Assembly: GCA_964484475.1 (NCBI GenBank)
Contig: CAZAFU010000003.1
Span: forward strand, 1 to 64,000
DNA length: 64,000 nt
Direction of reading: 5' to 3'
From: Parvularcula sp964484475
GTDB lineage: Bacteria > Pseudomonadota > Alphaproteobacteria > Caulobacterales > Parvularculaceae
The notes beneath the pieces were generated by a model. It worked only from the letters and a program-made list of their open reading frames with translations, did no database searches and had not been told where the DNA came from. Of this stretch, positions 53,248 to 63,500 are shown one piece after another. Position 1 is the stretch's first letter; each line of letters begins with the position of its first letter. The position numbers and the translations under genes were made by a program.

Positions 53248-55941
53248 ATGATGGACGGCAACACTCCGGAGAAGCTCGTTTACGCCTTTGGTGGTGGCAA
53301 GGCCGAAGGCCGGACCGGCATGAAGAACCTGCTCGGCGGCAAGGGCGCGAACCTTGCGGAGATGGCCAATCTCGGCCTGCCCGTCCCGCCCGGCTTCACC
53401 ATCACCACCGAGGTCTGCACGGCCTTCTACGCCAACAACCGCCAGTATCCCGACGGCCTGCGTGACGATGTGGCGAGGGCCCTGGACGAGGTCGAGAGCC
53501 TGACCGGCAAGACCTTCGGCGACGTGAAGAACCCGCTCCTGGTTTCGGTCCGCTCGGGGGCCCGCGCCTCGATGCCGGGCATGATGGACACGGTCCTCAA
53601 TCTCGGTCTCAACGACCAGACGGTGAAGGGTCTCGCCGACCTCTCCGGTGATTCCCGCTTCGCCTATGACAGCTACCGCCGCTTCATCCAGATGTATGGT
53701 GACGTGGTCCTCGGGGTCGATCACCACAATTTCGAGGAGATTCTCGATCAGTACAAGGATGACCGCGACTATGTCCTCGACACCGCGCTGACCGCGGAGG
53801 ACTGGCAGTCGGTCATCACCCAGTACAAGGACGCCGTGGAGAGCGCCATCGGCGAACCCTTCCCGCAGGAACCTGAAGCGCAGCTCTGGGGCGCGATCGA
53901 CGCCGTCTTCGGCTCTTGGATGAACGAGCGCTCGAAGACCTACCGCCGTCTCAACGCGATCCCCGAGGAATGGGGCACCGCGGTCAACGTGCAGGCCATG
54001 GTCTTCGGCAACATGGGCGACACGTCCGCCACCGGCGTGGCCTTCACCCGCAACCCCTCGACCGGGGAAAGGCGCGTCTACGGAGAGTTCCTCATCAACG
54101 CCCAGGGCGAGGACGTGGTGGCGGGGATCCGTACGCCCCAGAACCTGACCAGGGTCAGCCGTGAGGAGCAGGGCGCGAGCGAGCCATCCCTCGAGGAGGC
54201 GATGCCGGAAACCTACCGCGAACTCGAAGCGATCTTCTCGAAACTCGAAGACCACTACCGCGACATGCAGGACATCGAGTTCACCATCGAGGAGGGCAAG
54301 CTCTACATGCTGCAGACCCGGACGGGTAAGCGCACGGCGAAGGCGGCCCTCAAGATCGCTGTCGATCTTTGTGCGGAAGGCGTGATCTCCGAGGACGAGG
54401 CGGTGATGCGGGTCAACCCTGCCGCCCTGGACCAGCTCCTTCACCCCTCCCTCGACCCCGATGCCGAGCGCGACCTCATCGCCAAGGGCCTCCCGGCGAG
54501 CCCCGGCGCGGCATCGGGCGAGGTGGTCTTCACCGCCGACGAGGCCGAGCGCCTCGCGGGCGAAGGCCGCAAGGTAATGCTCGTCCGTGTGGAGACGAGC
54601 CCCGAAGATATCCACGGCATGCACGCGGCGGCGGGGATCGTCACCGCACGCGGCGGCATGACCTCCCACGCGGCCGTCGTCGCGCGGGGCATGGGGCGGG
54701 CCTGCGTCTGCGGCGCCGGCGACCTGCGCATCGAAAAGGACGGATCGAGTTTCTCCGTTCACGGACGCAAGGTGGCGAAGGGCGACCAGCTCACCATCGA
54801 CGGCTCGACCGGCGAGATCTTCTTCGGTGCCGTGCCGACCATCGAGCCCGAATTGTCCGGCGATTTCGCCAAAGTCATGGAATGGGCCGACAAGCACCGC
54901 CGCATGAAGGTGCGTGCCAATGCCGAAACGCCCCTCGACGCGAAGACCGCCCGCGGCTTCGGCGCGGAAGGCATCGGCCTCTGCCGTACCGAGCACATGT
55001 TCTTCGACGCCGACCGCATCAACGTCGTGCGGGAGATGATCCTTGCCGAGAACGAAGCGGGCCGTAAGGCCGCCCTCGACAAACTCCTGCCGTTCCAGCG
55101 CGGCGACTTCGAACAGCTCTTCACCGAGATGAAGGGCCTGCCGGTCACGATCCGCCTTCTCGATCCCCCGCTTCACGAATTCCTGCCCCAGGGCGAGGAC
55201 GACGTGGCCGAGGTCGCGAAGGCTCTCGGACGCGAGGTGCGCGAGGTCGCCCAACGGGTGACGGCCCTCCACGAACAGAACCCGATGCTCGGGCACAGAG
55301 GCTGCCGCCTTGCCATCTCCTATCCCGAGATCACCGAGATGCAGGCCCGGGCGATCTTCGAAGCCGCCCTCTCCGTCGCGGCGGCCACGGGGGACGCGGT
55401 CACGCCGGAAATCATGGTTCCGCTCGTCAGCACCCGCAAGGAGTTGCAGATCGTGAAGGCCCGCATCGACGAAGTCGCGGCGGAAGTCTTCAAGGCGAAG
55501 GGCGACAAGCTCGTCTACTCCGTTGGCACGATGATCGAGCTTCCCCGCGCGGCGCTGACCGCCGACGACATCGCCCACGAGGCGGAGTTCTTCTCCTTCG
55601 GCACCAACGACCTGACCCAGACCACCTTCGGGATCAGCCGCGACGATGCGGGCTCGTTCATGCCTGCCTATCTGAGGCAGAACATCCTCGAGCAGGATCC
55701 CTTCGTCTCGATCGATGTCGAGGGCGTCGGCGCTCTCGTTGCCATCGGTGCTGAAAAGGGCAGGAAAACCCGCAACCTGATCAAGCTCGGCATCTGCGGG
55801 GAACATGGCGGCGACCCCGCCTCGATCAGCTTCTGCGAGGGCATCGGCCTCGATTACGTCAGCTGCTCACCCTACCGGGTTCCGATCGCCCGGCTCGCCG
55901 CTGCGCAGGCGGCTCTGGCCGCATCGGAGAATCGAGGCTAA
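53248..55941 (+). CDS. ppdK: Pyruvate, phosphate dikinase
   Basis: An 897-residue enzyme that interconverts pyruvate, ATP and Pi with phosphoenolpyruvate, AMP and PPi. The ATP-grasp domain starts GMKNLLGGKGANLAEMANLGLPVPPGFTI, the phosphohistidine domain has GGMTSHAAVVARGMGRACVCG, and the PEP domain has GIGLCRTEHMFF and TNDLTQTTFGISRDDAG, ending ICGEHGGDPASI and YVSCSPYRVPIARLAAAQAAL. Its length is typical. AGGAAGACA precedes the tandem ATGs. Confidence 0.97.
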   Translation: MMDGNTPEKLVYAFGGGKAEGRTGMKNLLGGKGANLAEMANLGLPVPPGFTITTEVCTAFYANNRQYPDGLRDDVARALDEVESLTGKTFGDVKNPLLVSVRSGARASMPGMMDTVLNLGLNDQTVKGLADLSGDSRFAYDSYRRFIQMYGDVVLGVDHHNFEEILDQYKDDRDYVLDTALTAEDWQSVITQYKDAVESAIGEPFPQEPEAQLWGAIDAVFGSWMNERSKTYRRLNAIPEEWGTAVNVQAMVFGNMGDTSATGVAFTRNPSTGERRVYGEFLINAQGEDVVAGIRTPQNLTRVSREEQGASEPSLEEAMPETYRELEAIFSKLEDHYRDMQDIEFTIEEGKLYMLQTRTGKRTAKAALKIAVDLCAEGVISEDEAVMRVNPAALDQLLHPSLDPDAERDLIAKGLPASPGAASGEVVFTADEAERLAGEGRKVMLVRVETSPEDIHGMHAAAGIVTARGGMTSHAAVVARGMGRACVCGAGDLRIEKDGSSFSVHGRKVAKGDQLTIDGSTGEIFFGAVPTIEPELSGDFAKVMEWADKHRRMKVRANAETPLDAKTARGFGAEGIGLCRTEHMFFDADRINVVREMILAENEAGRKAALDKLLPFQRGDFEQLFTEMKGLPVTIRLLDPPLHEFLPQGEDDVAEVAKALGREVREVAQRVTALHEQNPMLGHRGCRLAISYPEITEMQARAIFEAALSVAAATGDAVTPEIMVPLVSTRKELQIVKARIDEVAAEVFKAKGDKLVYSVGTMIELPRAALTADDIAHEAEFFSFGTNDLTQTTFGISRDDAGSFMPAYLRQNILEQDPFVSIDVEGVGALVAIGAEKGRKTRNLIKLGICGEHGGDPASISFCEGIGLDYVSCSPYRVPIARLAAAQAALAASENRG

Positions 55942-56076
55942 CAAAACCTCAAGAAAGGGTTTCAAATCCTCTCTTCAAACTTAGGTGATGGCCGAGCAAC
56001 GGTCCGCTAAGGGGTTCCATCCCCGCTGTTCCTTGGGCGGCGGGCATGGTCTTTGCGTAGGGCAGGGGAGGCGACT

Positions 56077-56841
56077 GTGACGGGGCAGGGGACACTTGAA
56101 ATCGCGCGGGCCGTGGTGATCGCGGCCTTCGTGCTCCTCATTTCGGCACTGTTCGTTCTGATGGTGCGGGCGCATCCTAAGCTCGCAGCGACGGAGATCA
56201 TCGCTCCCGATGTCTTCATGGCCGCGGCGGAGAAGCCGGTCCGTCCCGAGCCGGTCGTCAGTGCGGTGGACCTCCTTCACCAGGCCGGTTTCGACGGCCG
56301 TGCGATCGCATCGGAACTCGTTCTCAGCGGCATCGCCCGCCAGAGCTTCGCGCTCGCAAGCTTCCTTTCCGATGACGAACTCGGTCCCGAGGCGATCCAG
56401 GAACGCCACTGCCTCGCCCAGGCCATCTATTACGAGGCCCGCAACCAGCCGGTGGTCGGCCAGATCGCGGTGGCCGATGTCGTCCTCAACCGCGTGGCGG
56501 ATCGGCGTTTTCCGGCCAGCATCTGCCGTGTGGTGTTCCAGGGCAAGGGCCGCTCCTATGCCTGCCAGTTCAGCTTCGCCTGTGACGGCAGCCTCGACAA
56601 GGCGCGTGAACCTCGCGCCTGGCAGCGGGCCGAAGCCCTCGCCGACATCATCTTCCGCGGTTTCAGGCCCGAGCTGACGCGCTTTGCCACCTACTACCAC
56701 GCCGACTACGTCTCCCCGACCTGGGCCAAGCGTTTTGACCAGACCGCGAGGATCGGCGACCATATCTTCTACCGGCCGAAAGGCACCCTGAAGGTCGCCG
56801 CCGCCGAAGCGGGCGTGCGGCTTCCTCTCGGCGCGCTCTAG
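56077..56841 (+). CDS. SleB/CwlJ-type cell wall hydrolase
   Basis: A 254-residue membrane-anchored hydrolase. One TM lies near 9-30 (VVIAAFVLLISALFVLMV), then a linker, then the Hydrolase_2 domain (about 110-225) with CLAQAIYYEARNQPVVGQIAVADVVLNRVADRRFPASICRVVFQG, where the Glu of YYEAR is the likely catalytic residue, and CQFSFACDG. It cleaves peptidoglycan and could act in division, growth or flagellar insertion. GTG at 56077 with GGGGAGG upstream is preferred over a TTG at 56053. Confidence 0.85.
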   Translation: MTGQGTLEIARAVVIAAFVLLISALFVLMVRAHPKLAATEIIAPDVFMAAAEKPVRPEPVVSAVDLLHQAGFDGRAIASELVLSGIARQSFALASFLSDDELGPEAIQERHCLAQAIYYEARNQPVVGQIAVADVVLNRVADRRFPASICRVVFQGKGRSYACQFSFACDGSLDKAREPRAWQRAEALADIIFRGFRPELTRFATYYHADYVSPTWAKRFDQTARIGDHIFYRPKGTLKVAAAEAGVRLPLGAL

Positions 56842-57686
56842 GCGTCCCAGTCCATTCCGAGATCGAGGTTCGGGGCCGAGTGGGTGAGCGCCCCGACGGA
56901 TATGACGTCGACACCGGTCGCCGCGATCGCACCGACGGTCTCGAGACTGACCCCGCCCGACGCTTCGAGGACGGCCCGGCCTGCGGTCAACTTCACCGCC
57001 TCTTCCAGCTCGTCGCGGGCCATGTTGTCGAGGAGGACGATGTCCGGGCCGGCTTCGAGGGCTTCGGCAAGCTGGTCGAGGCGATCGACCTCGACCTCGA
57101 TGGTGACCGTGTGCCCGGCATAGGCGCGGGCCTGCGCGATGGCATCGCCGATCGATCCGGCCGCCGCGATGTGGTTGTCCTTGATCATCACGGCATCCGA
57201 CAGCGAAAGCCGGTGCGGCAGGCCGCCACCGCAGCGTATGGCATGTTTCTGCACTACCCTGAGGCCCGGAAGGGTTTTCCGGGTGCCCGCGATCCGCGCG
57301 CCGGTACCAGCCGCCTTCACGTATTTCGCGGTCAGGCTCGCTACACCCGACATGTGACCGAGGAAATTGAGGGCCGTGCGTTCCGCCGTCAGGAGGCTGC
57401 GGGCGTGCCCCGAAAGCTTCAGCACCTCCGAACCGGGCGAAAGCTCCTCCCCGTCAGTCATCAGGACTTCGACTGAGAGCGACAGGTCGAGAACCCTGAA
57501 AACTTCCGCAGCGACGCCCGCACCCGAAAGAACCCCGGCCTCCCGCGACCTGATCACGGCCGCCCCGGTCTGCCCCTCGGCAATCGTGGCAAGGGTGGTC
57601 GCGTCGCCGCCCTGTCCGAGATCCTCGCGCAGGGCGGTTTCGATGAGTGGGCGTATGACCGCCGCGGGGAGGGAGTCCTGCATCAT
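56838..57686 (-). CDS. nadC: Nicotinate-nucleotide pyrophosphorylase (carboxylating)
   Basis: A 282-residue quinolinate phosphoribosyltransferase, the third step of de novo NAD synthesis: quinolinate plus PRPP gives nicotinate mononucleotide. Motifs are LREDLGQGGDATTLA, ERTALNFLGHMSGVAS, GTRKTLPGLRVVQKHAIRCGGGLPHRLSLSDAVMIKDNHI and EASGGVSLETVGAIAATGVDVISVGALTHS. The ATG overlaps the nadB stop (ATGA). It is the last gene of nadA-nadB-nadC and is convergent with the SleB-type gene. Confidence 0.97.
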   Translation of the reverse strand: MMQDSLPAAVIRPLIETALREDLGQGGDATTLATIAEGQTGAAVIRSREAGVLSGAGVAAEVFRVLDLSLSVEVLMTDGEELSPGSEVLKLSGHARSLLTAERTALNFLGHMSGVASLTAKYVKAAGTGARIAGTRKTLPGLRVVQKHAIRCGGGLPHRLSLSDAVMIKDNHIAAAGSIGDAIAQARAYAGHTVTIEVEVDRLDQLAEALEAGPDIVLLDNMARDELEEAVKLTAGRAVLEASGGVSLETVGAIAATGVDVISVGALTHSAPNLDLGMDWDA

Positions 57687-59224
57687 TCCGGTCTTGTCCT
57701 CGAGGTCTGCCACCGGCCGTCCTTGATGGTGGCAAGCGTGTCGCTGGCTGTCTTGTCCGTTTGTGGATGATCGAGGCGCTGGTGGGCGCCGCGGCTCTCC
57801 TCGCGGGCGAGGGCGGAAGCGGCGATTCCTTCGGCACAGAGCCGCGCAAGCTCGCCTGCACGGCTCTTCGCCTTCTCCCCGGCGATGCTGGCGAGGAGGG
57901 TCCCGAGGCCGGTCGCACTGCGCAGGAGACCGGCTTCCTTCGCCATGGACCGGCGCAGGGAGCCAAGATCCCTTGCCGGACGGTGGGCGAGGCCGTCCGA
58001 ATACGTGCCTTGCGCCTTCAGTGAGACCTCCCGCCTGCCGGCGCCGGCTATGGCTTCGGCCGCACGGCTCCCGAAGACGATGGCTTCGAGAAGGGAATTC
58101 GAAGCCAGCCTGTTCGCGCCATGCACCCCGGTGCTGGCGCATTCCCCGACGGCGAGGAGGCCCTCGAGATCGCTTCGTGCCCAGACATCGGTCCTGATGC
58201 CGCCCATGTGGTAATGGGCGGCGGGTGCGATGGGCAGGAGCTGTGTTTCAGGATCGATCCCGGCAGCGCGGCAGGCTTCGGTGACGGTCGTGAAGCGCTC
58301 GGCGAACCGGCCCGGAGCAAAACCGGTCACGTCGAGAAAGGCGCCGCCGGTCCGGTGGATCGCTTCGGCAACTCCGCGGGCCACGACGTCCCGCGGTGCA
58401 AGTTCGGCATCGGGATGATGGTCGGGCATGAAGCGGTGGCCCTCCGCATCACGCAGGAGGCCGCCTTCACCGCGAATGGCTTCGGTCGCGAGAGGTGCGG
58501 GGTCGCGCCCGACATCCAGGCCGGTGGGATGGAACTGGACGAATTCGAGATCGCGCAGGGTGGCGCCGGCTTCTGCCGCCATCGCCGCCCCGAGGCCCTG
58601 GCTGTCGAGGGGATTGGTCGTCACGGCATAAAGGCCGCCGACGCCTCCCGTCGCGAAGACGACGACAGGAGCGCGGACGACGAGATGCGTCTGCTGATCG
58701 ATATCCCAGGCGATGACTCCCGTCACACCCCGGTCATCGGTCAGCAGACGCTCCGCGACCAGACGTTCGCGGACTTCTATCGTTTCGGCCTCATGGGCGG
58801 CACCGACGAGCCGCGACATGATGGCTGCACCGGCTTCATCCCCTCCGACATGGACGATCCGGTTACGGGAGTGAGCAGCCTCCCGCCCAAATTGGAGTTC
58901 CCCTGCCTCATTTCGGTCAAACGGAACGCCAATTTCTATGAGAGCCTGTACAGCAGAGCTTCCTTCAGAAGCGAGAATCCTTACAGCCTCAGGTTGCGAG
59001 GAGCCCGCGCCTGTCCTCAAGGTGTCGGCGGCGTGGAGTTCGGGGTCGTCATCGGGCCCCATCGCGGCGGCCAGACCGCCCTGCGCCCACGGCGAACTGC
59101 CCGTCCCGAGCTTCCCGGCGGTCATCAGGGTGGAAGGCGAGGGGCTGAGGCTCAGCGCCGTCCACATCCCTGCGATCCCCGCGCCGACGACAAGGACGCC
59201 GCCCCGAGCCGCGATCTGTTCCAA
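57683..59224 (-). CDS. nadB: L-aspartate oxidase
   Basis: A 513-residue flavoenzyme that oxidises L-aspartate to iminoaspartate. The FAD-binding start is VLVVGAGIAGMWTALSL; SPWAQGGLAAAMG, EFVQFHPTGL, RGEGGLLRDAEGHRFMP, PAAHYHMGGIRTD and GECASTGVHGANRLASNSLLEAIVFGSRAAEAI follow. The start codon is TTG at 59224, three bases after the nadA stop; no ATG precedes the Rossmann motif. The helical C-terminus is shorter than in E. coli. Confidence 0.96.
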   Translation of the reverse strand: MEQIAARGGVLVVGAGIAGMWTALSLSPSPSTLMTAGKLGTGSSPWAQGGLAAAMGPDDDPELHAADTLRTGAGSSQPEAVRILASEGSSAVQALIEIGVPFDRNEAGELQFGREAAHSRNRIVHVGGDEAGAAIMSRLVGAAHEAETIEVRERLVAERLLTDDRGVTGVIAWDIDQQTHLVVRAPVVVFATGGVGGLYAVTTNPLDSQGLGAAMAAEAGATLRDLEFVQFHPTGLDVGRDPAPLATEAIRGEGGLLRDAEGHRFMPDHHPDAELAPRDVVARGVAEAIHRTGGAFLDVTGFAPGRFAERFTTVTEACRAAGIDPETQLLPIAPAAHYHMGGIRTDVWARSDLEGLLAVGECASTGVHGANRLASNSLLEAIVFGSRAAEAIAGAGRREVSLKAQGTYSDGLAHRPARDLGSLRRSMAKEAGLLRSATGLGTLLASIAGEKAKSRAGELARLCAEGIAASALAREESRGAHQRLDHPQTDKTASDTLATIKDGRWQTSRTRPE

Positions 59225-59227
59225 GAC

Positions 59228-60319
59228 CTAGCGGTGTTCGACGGCGATGACGTCACCGCCATGGCCCCTGTCGAACGCGGCCGGCTTCGCGGGGGAAGGA
59301 AGTGCGATCATCCGTTCGACGGCGGCCCTGGCCTTCCGCGCCACTTCGGGATCGACGACCACCTCGTGGGTCATGGTCTCGAGGCTGAGCTGGATCCCTT
59401 CGAGCGTGATCTTCTTCATGTGGGGGCAGAGATTGCATGGCCGCACGAAATCGACGCCCGGGTTCTCGAGCGCGACGTTGTCGGACATCGAGCATTCGGT
59501 GATGAGGACGACCTGCCGGGGCTGGTTCTTCGCGACGAAGCCGGACATCGCCGCCGTGGAGCCCGCGTAATCGGCCTCGTTCAGGACTTCCGGCGGGCAT
59601 TCCGGGTGGGCGAGGACCTTCACGCCCGGATTGGCGACACGAAGCTCGCGAATGTCTTCGGCGGTGAAGCGCTCATGCACCTCGCATGAGCCGGCCCAGG
59701 TGATGACCTTCTTGTCGGTCATGCGGGCCACGTTCTTGGCCAGGTACTGGTCGGGGATCAGGATCACCCGGTCGGTGCCCCATTCGGCGCAGATATGCTC
59801 GACCACCTGGACCGCATTCGACGAGGTGCAGCAGATGTCCGTCTCCGCCTTCACCTCCGCGGTGGTGTTCACATAGGTGACCACCGGGGTTCCCGGATAG
59901 CGCTCCTTCAGCAGGCGCACATCGGCAGCGGTGATCGACGAGGCCAGCGAGCAGCCCGCCTCGAGGGACGGGATCAGGACCGTTTTCTCCGGGGCGAGGA
60001 TTTTCGAGGTCTCGGCCATGAAATGAACGCCCGCCTGAAGGATGACTTTTGCGTCAGTTTCGGCGGCCTCCCGGGCCAACTGGAGGCTGTCCCCCCTGAT
60101 GTCACCCACGCAGGCGAAGATGTCCGGGGTCATGTAATTGTGAGCGAGAATGACAGCCCCGCGCTCCCGTTTGAGCTGCTGAATCCGCGCGATGACCGGT
60201 GCCATCAACTTGAATTCGAACTCAGGAATCCGTGATTTCACCCGCTCGTAAAGGTGATCCGTTTCTGCGCGGATTTCCTCCGGCGACAGATCGGTTTGTT
60301 CATGACCATAGGCGGGCAT
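59228..60319 (-). CDS. nadA: Quinolinate synthase A
   Basis: A 363-residue [4Fe-4S] enzyme that condenses iminoaspartate with dihydroxyacetone phosphate to quinolinate. ILAHNYMTPDIFACVGDIRGDSLQLAREA, EAGCSLASSITA, VTYVNTTAEVKAETDICCTSSNAV, HPECPPEV, AGSTAAM and RPCNLCPHMKKITLE cover the conserved cysteines and the GSTA motif. The ATG at 60319 with GGAG eight bases upstream is preferred over a GTG at 60343. Its promoter region, shared with the divergent metalloprotease gene, holds a perfect CtrA-type site. Confidence 0.97.
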   Translation of the reverse strand: MPAYGHEQTDLSPEEIRAETDHLYERVKSRIPEFEFKLMAPVIARIQQLKRERGAVILAHNYMTPDIFACVGDIRGDSLQLAREAAETDAKVILQAGVHFMAETSKILAPEKTVLIPSLEAGCSLASSITAADVRLLKERYPGTPVVTYVNTTAEVKAETDICCTSSNAVQVVEHICAEWGTDRVILIPDQYLAKNVARMTDKKVITWAGSCEVHERFTAEDIRELRVANPGVKVLAHPECPPEVLNEADYAGSTAAMSGFVAKNQPRQVVLITECSMSDNVALENPGVDFVRPCNLCPHMKKITLEGIQLSLETMTHEVVVDPEVARKARAAVERMIALPSPAKPAAFDRGHGGDVIAVEHR

Positions 60320-60395
60320 CGCTGCGCTCCGACTTTTTCTCACCCGGAGTATATGGCGGTCGCAACGTCAACGGGCAAGGGCCTTTGCACCATGA

Positions 60396-60411
60396 TTAAC
60401 CGCGCGTTAAC
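60396..60411. promoter_or_regulatory. Perfect CtrA-type binding site
   Basis: TTAA-CCGCGCG-TTAAC matches the full CtrA consensus TTAA-N7-TTAAC. It lies 77 bases upstream of nadA and 130 bases upstream of the metalloprotease start, in a 221-base divergent promoter region (60320-60540). Confidence 0.7.
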
Positions 60412-60451
60412 GACTGCAAAACAATTTCATTCACTTAAACACGCGTAACGA

Positions 60452-60492
60452 AACGCAACCTTGTTGTTCCTTGCGTTCCATGGGATCGAATC
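60452..60492. promoter_or_regulatory. Inverted repeat and GANTC site upstream of the metalloprotease
   Basis: AACGCAA (60452-60458) and TTGCGTT (60471-60477) form a 7-bp inverted repeat. A GAATC (GANTC) follows at 60488-60492. Both are between the CtrA site and the start codon. Confidence 0.3.
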
Positions 60493-60540
60493 CGGGCCTC
60501 CGAATACTTCCCGGGCAGAGCAGACGTAAGGGGATAAAGT

Positions 60541-63500
60541 TTGAAACCGACGAGCATTTCAGCCGGTCAACCGGCCATGCGGACCCATGTCCGCGAGGCA
60601 AGCACCACCATTACTGTCGAGGAGCATTCGATTATTTGTGGATGCGGCCCTTGTCATGACCATAAAGTATCGATCGAGGGATGGGCACCCTCCTTCGATT
60701 CACAAAACGGAGATTCCGTCAGCGGCATCAACGACGTACTCGGCAGCTCGGTGAGCTCTTCCATCAGCCTTGGCGCGGCGCAGTTCGACTTCGCTGTCGA
60801 AGTCGTCGACAAGGCCGGAGGCACGTCCAAGGCGGATCTCGACGCGTTCGTCGCGGTCGCTGAAAAGGCGATGGCCACCTGGGCTTCCTATATCAGCGGA
60901 GCCAGCGGCGCGAAGATCGAAGTGCAGCTGAACGTCGGCGGCACGTCGGCGGTCGCTTCCGCCGGTCCGGGCTCGCTGCTCTACGGCGAGAAGATCGACG
61001 TCAACGGTAGCGGGAAGTTCGACAAGGGCGATTTCGTCGTGGTCGAGTCCGGCGTCCTGCGTGAGCTGACGACCGGCAAGGACCCGAACGGTTCCGGTGC
61101 CGACATCGTCATCAACGTCAACGAGAACCTCATCAACAACGGCGATTTCTTCTTCGATCCGACCCTCAGCAAGGACGTGCCCGCGGGCATGATCGATTTC
61201 TACTCGGTCCTCCTGCACGAGATCGCGCACGGTCTCGGCTTCCTCGGCCTTTCCGGCGGCGGCAGCCTTCCGATCGGCTACTTCGCCACTGAAGGCGGCC
61301 AGCAGATCCAGGCCGAATACGGCACCCTCTACGATTACTGGGGTCAAGGTAAGGACAGCAACGGCAATCCCGTTTTCGAAGGTCCGAATGCCATCAAGGC
61401 CTATGGCGACGCCCTCAGGCTCGAATACACGACCGGCAGCTCGGGCTCGGACTTCTCGCACTTCCTAGGCGGCAAGGCGAACGACCTCAAGTTCACGCTG
61501 ATGAACCCCTATGTCGTCCGCGGCGACAGGGTCGAGGTGGGCAATGTCGAACTCGCGGTTCTCAAGGACCTCGGATACGACGTCGTCAACAACGCTCCAG
61601 GTTTCGGCAACCACGTCGACAAGATCGCCAAGACGGCATTGCCGGTTTTCAAGATGGACAGCGGTTACTCCGTCAGCGGGACGACGATCAGCCTCGACGT
61701 GACCATCTCGAAGACCGCGCCCCTGGGCAAGGCTGCGACCTCGGTTGCCTATGAGGTGGTCGGACCGAACGGCAAGGTCGAGATGGGCCGCATCTATTTC
61801 AGCGGCAGCGACACCAAGGAAACGATCTCGATCGACGGCGCGAAACTCTTCGGCACGGGCCTGAAGAACTTCGACGGCTCGCTCGAAATCCGTCTCTACA
61901 ATCCCATGCACGGCAAGCTCGGCAACGGGAAACAGTCCGAGAAGTTCGAGGTTTCGGGCGACGGTACGAAAACCGCCGACCCGACGCCGGAGCCGACCCC
62001 CGAACCGGCTCCCGCGCCGGAGCCGACCGGCACAAACACCATCACCGGCACTAACAACAATGACGATATCATCGGTACGAAGAACGACGATATCATCGAT
62101 GGTCAGGGCGGCAGCGACAACCTGGTCGGCGGCGCCGGTGACGACAGACTGATCGGCGGCGGCGGTTGGGATGTTCTCAACGGCGACAATGCCGATGGCA
62201 GCCTCGTCAACGACAGGAACACCTTCGTGGTCGGCAAGGGCAAGGACACCATCGTCAACTTCGAAGTGGGCGCTGATACGCTCGAAGTGGACGCAGCTTA
62301 CAACGCCTCGACGAACACCCAGGCGAGCGCGCTGGCGGCCGTGGACGACACCCTTTCGTCGGAAGCGGAGCTTCTCAACTATTTCGAGATGCTGCTGACG
62401 GACAACAACACTGCGACCGATGTTCAGTACTCGAAGGGGGTCATTACGGTCCAGTTCGATGACCGGCACCAGGTCACCATCAACCGTACGGTTGCGAGCT
62501 CCGACTTCTTCAAGAAGCTCAACGCCCTGATCGGTGGGGAGACGGTCTCCAACCCGACCGAGGATCCGCCGACCACCAGCGATGGCGAGATCATCACGGG
62601 AACCAGTTCCCGCGATACCCTCAATGGCACCTCGGGAGACGACACGATCGACGGGAAAGCCGGGACCGACAAGCTTACTGGCGGTGCGGGCAATGACCGA
62701 CTGATTGGCGGCGGGGGTTGGGATATCCTCAACGGTGACTTCGCCGATGGCCGTCTGGCCGATGACGAAAACACCTTCGTGACCGGGATCGGCAAGGACA
62801 CCATCGTCAACTTCGAGGTCGGCAAGGACACGCTCGAGATCGAGGGGCGCTACGCGTCGATGTCTTCGAGCAAACTGGCCAAGCTCGACAGGATGGACGA
62901 CGCCATCAAGACCGAAGCCCAGCTTCTCGAGTACTTCAGCCTGCTGAAGAACGATGGTGTCGCCGGGACCGACATCAGCTGGGACGGCAACAACCTTGTC
63001 ATCTCGTTCAACAAGGGACGCCACGAGACGACGATCTCGAACCTCGTCGCCTCCAGGACGTTCAAGGAGAAGCTGTCCGAGATCGCCAACGGTCAGGCCG
63101 TCGAGGAACCGACCGATGGCGAGGATCCGGTGACTGGACCGGTCGAGGGTGCCTCGATCGACGGGACCGAAGGCTGGGATGAGCTGCGCGGGACCGAAGG
63201 CGACGACGTCATCGACGGTCGCGGCGGCAATGACCTGCTGATCGGCGGGGAAGGCAACGACCGGCTCGTCGGCGGCGCCGGTTGGGATATCCTCAACGGA
63301 GACGATGCCAACGGCTCGCTGGTGAACGACCAGAACACCTTCGTGGTTGGCGTCGGCAGGGACCGCATCGTCAATTTCGAGGTCGGGAAGGATACCCTCG
63401 AGATCGATGCGTCCTACAGCTCCTCCAGTCGCAACGACCGGAAGGCCCTCGAGGCGCTCGACAACAGTCTGAGTTCGGAGGCGGAATTCCTCGACTACCT

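Noticed and set aside
53194..55806. 870-codon open frame on the minus strand
   Set aside because: It lies entirely opposite ppdK, has the repetitive His/Asp/Gly/Arg-rich composition produced by antisense reading of GC-rich genes, and matches no family.
60483..60500. T-loop-like sequence ATCGAATCC suggesting a tRNA
   Set aside because: No acceptor, D or anticodon arms can be formed around it.
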